Shown here: positions 5,831-6,768 of the stretch, in pieces
Layout: every line of letters begins with the position of its first letter
Position numbering within the stretch: position 1 is the first letter of the stretch
Assembly: GCA_002299555.1 (NCBI GenBank)
Contig: DBOL01000096.1
Coordinates: forward strand, 1 to 6,768
Length of the DNA stretch: 6,768 bases
Direction: 5' to 3'
DNA from: Candidatus Aminicenantes bacterium UBA647
GTDB taxonomy: Bacteria > Acidobacteriota > Aminicenantia > UBA2199
The notes under the pieces: model-generated
What the model saw: only the letters and a program-made list of their open reading frames with translations
Told to the model about the DNA's origin: nothing
Databases searched by the model: none
Position numbers and translations under genes: made by a program

Positions 5831-6708
5831 AAAGTACGACCTGTTAATATTGAGAAAATTTCAAGGTATTTGTCCCTTGTTCTGTTTATTACATCTTCAG
5901 GTAACCTGGGAGGTATAGAATTTCTGTCCCATTCAGAATCGAGAAGAAAATTCCTCACGAATTGTTTATCGTATGCCGGAGACTCTATCCCCTCTTTATA
6001 ATCATCTGCTTTCCAGAATCTTGATGAGTCCGGCGTAAAAATCTCATCAATAATAATAATATTGCCGTTTTCATCCATTCCGAATTCAAACTTTGTGTCA
6101 GCAATTATAATTCCTTTTGAAGCAGCAAATCCTGAGGCCTGATTAAAAAGATCTATAGAAAGTTCCCTGATCTTTTTAGAATAATCATCACCAATAATAC
6201 TTTTCATTTCATCAAAAGTGATATTCTCATCATGGCCATCATCCTCTTTTGTCGTTGGTGTAAAGATAGGTTCCGGGAACTTCTGTCCAAACTTTAAACC
6301 GGTTGGAAGATCAACTCCACATATATTTCCTTCCTTCTGATAGCTTTTCCATCCTGATCCTACAATGTAATTCCTCACTATTGCTTCGATCGGAAATGGA
6401 CGAAGTTTTTTGCCAAGGATCGATCTCCCGCTAATCTTTTCAGAAAAGTTTGAGAATTCAGGAATATCTTCAGGACTGGAGCTGACAATATGGTTTTGGA
6501 ATTTATCACCGGTTCTATCAAACCAGAAAGAAGATATCTGGTTCAGAACCTTTCCTTTATCAGGGATCATTGAAGGGAGAATGTAATCAAATGCGGATAT
6601 ACGGTCCGTTGAAACTATAAGAAGATTATCGTTGAATTCGTATACATCACGAACTTTACCTCTTTTGAATAGTTTTAACGGCAGATCAGTTGTTTCTAAC
6701 CCCTTCAT
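5827..6708 (-). CDS. purC: Phosphoribosylaminoimidazole-succinocarboxamide synthase (SAICAR synthetase)
   Basis: 293 residues. It catalyses the ATP-dependent joining of CAIR and aspartate to SAICAR in de novo purine synthesis, in the cytoplasm. Visible in order are the KLFKRGKVRDVYEF N-terminal nucleotide loop (12-25), IVSTDRISAFD (31-41), RPFPIEAIVRNYIVGSGW (103-120, signature 1), EPIFTPTTKEDDGHDENI (146-163), IADTKFEFG (202-210, signature 2) and DEIFTPDSSRFW (221-232). The length and the PTTK...HDENI segment match the longer form seen in yeast ADE1 and many bacteria, not the ~237-residue E. coli form. Signature 1 has Val116 before Gly-Ser, where the classic pattern has Thr, Ala or Cys. All other key residues look intact. 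The ATG at 6708 follows AAGGAG (6714-6719) with 5 nt spacing. It is the first gene of the purC-cvpA-Fis-like operon. Confidence 0.97.
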   Translation of the reverse strand: MKGLETTDLPLKLFKRGKVRDVYEFNDNLLIVSTDRISAFDYILPSMIPDKGKVLNQISSFWFDRTGDKFQNHIVSSSPEDIPEFSNFSEKISGRSILGKKLRPFPIEAIVRNYIVGSGWKSYQKEGNICGVDLPTGLKFGQKFPEPIFTPTTKEDDGHDENITFDEMKSIIGDDYSKKIRELSIDLFNQASGFAASKGIIIADTKFEFGMDENGNIIIIDEIFTPDSSRFWKADDYKEGIESPAYDKQFVRNFLLDSEWDRNSIPPRLPEDVINRTRDKYLEIFSILTGRTL

Positions 6709-6713
6709 TCCAA

Positions 6714-6719
6714 CTCCTT
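6714..6719 (-). promoter_or_regulatory. Ribosome binding site of purC
   Basis: AAGGAG lies 5 nt before the ATG at 6708, only 4 nt from the foot of the hairpin at 6724-6760, so the hairpin could influence ribosome access. Confidence 0.75.
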
Positions 6720-6723
6720 GTTT

Positions 6724-6760
6724 ATAAATCCGGAGGGAGTTAAGTCCCCCCGGGATTTAT
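6724..6760 (-). terminator. GC-rich hairpin upstream of purC: terminator of the preceding gene or leader regulatory stem
   Basis: On the minus strand ATAAATCC pairs with GGATTTAT. After one bulged C the stem continues GGGGGGA/TCCCTCC (two G-U pairs) to a 6-nt CTTAAC loop, 15 pairs in all. There is no T-tract on either side, so termination would be weak or bidirectional. A translational or attenuation role for purC is possible. The upstream gene lies outside the window. Confidence 0.45.
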
Positions 6761-6768
6761 TATATTAC

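Noticed and set aside
5718..5918. Plus-strand 66-codon frame across the cvpA/purC junction
   Set aside because: Antisense to two well-supported overlapping genes.

Overview
The window is AT-rich bacterial DNA, and every gene I can support lies on the minus strand, so transcription runs from high to low coordinates. The housekeeping proteins (SAICAR synthetase, CvpA, a Fis-type regulator, GroEL) and the two tRNA genes are clearly bacterial. The long, yeast-like PurC form, the GroEL apical signature around VTDPDRMEA and the absence of groES beside groEL do not match the common model phyla. I lean towards an uncultured or little-studied Gram-negative-type lineage (Acidobacteriota/Aminicenantes-like or another candidate phylum), but the window alone does not settle the taxonomy.

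Right part (about 4900-6768). purC, cvpA and a 92-residue Fis/HTH_8 protein form a tight overlapping operon: purC and cvpA overlap by 4 nt (ATGA), and cvpA and the Fis-like gene by 1 nt (TAATG). A GC-rich hairpin lies just upstream of the purC ribosome binding site. groEL follows with its own near-consensus promoter, no groES and no visible CIRCE operator, and ends in a strong intrinsic terminator.

Middle (about 2761-3215). A TTGACA/TATAAT promoter drives a two-gene tRNA unit, tRNA-Gln(CUG) followed by tRNA-Glu(CUC). Beyond it is a structured gene-free segment of about 260 bp with imperfect inverted repeats that could pair in two alternative ways. It also holds a likely promoter for the next gene.

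Left part (1-2760). Three consecutive genes encode proteins with N-terminal signal peptides: a 344-residue two-part protein (cysteine-containing N-terminal domain plus a C-terminal beta-sandwich resembling a carbohydrate-binding module), a 157-residue small beta-rich protein, and a protein cut by the window edge whose C-terminal half carries a clan CD (caspase/gingipain-like) His-Gly / Ala-Cys signature. This exported trio is the accessory and least-described part of the window. No function is established for it. Shared export, strand and adjacency suggest, but do not prove, a common role at the cell surface or in the periplasm.
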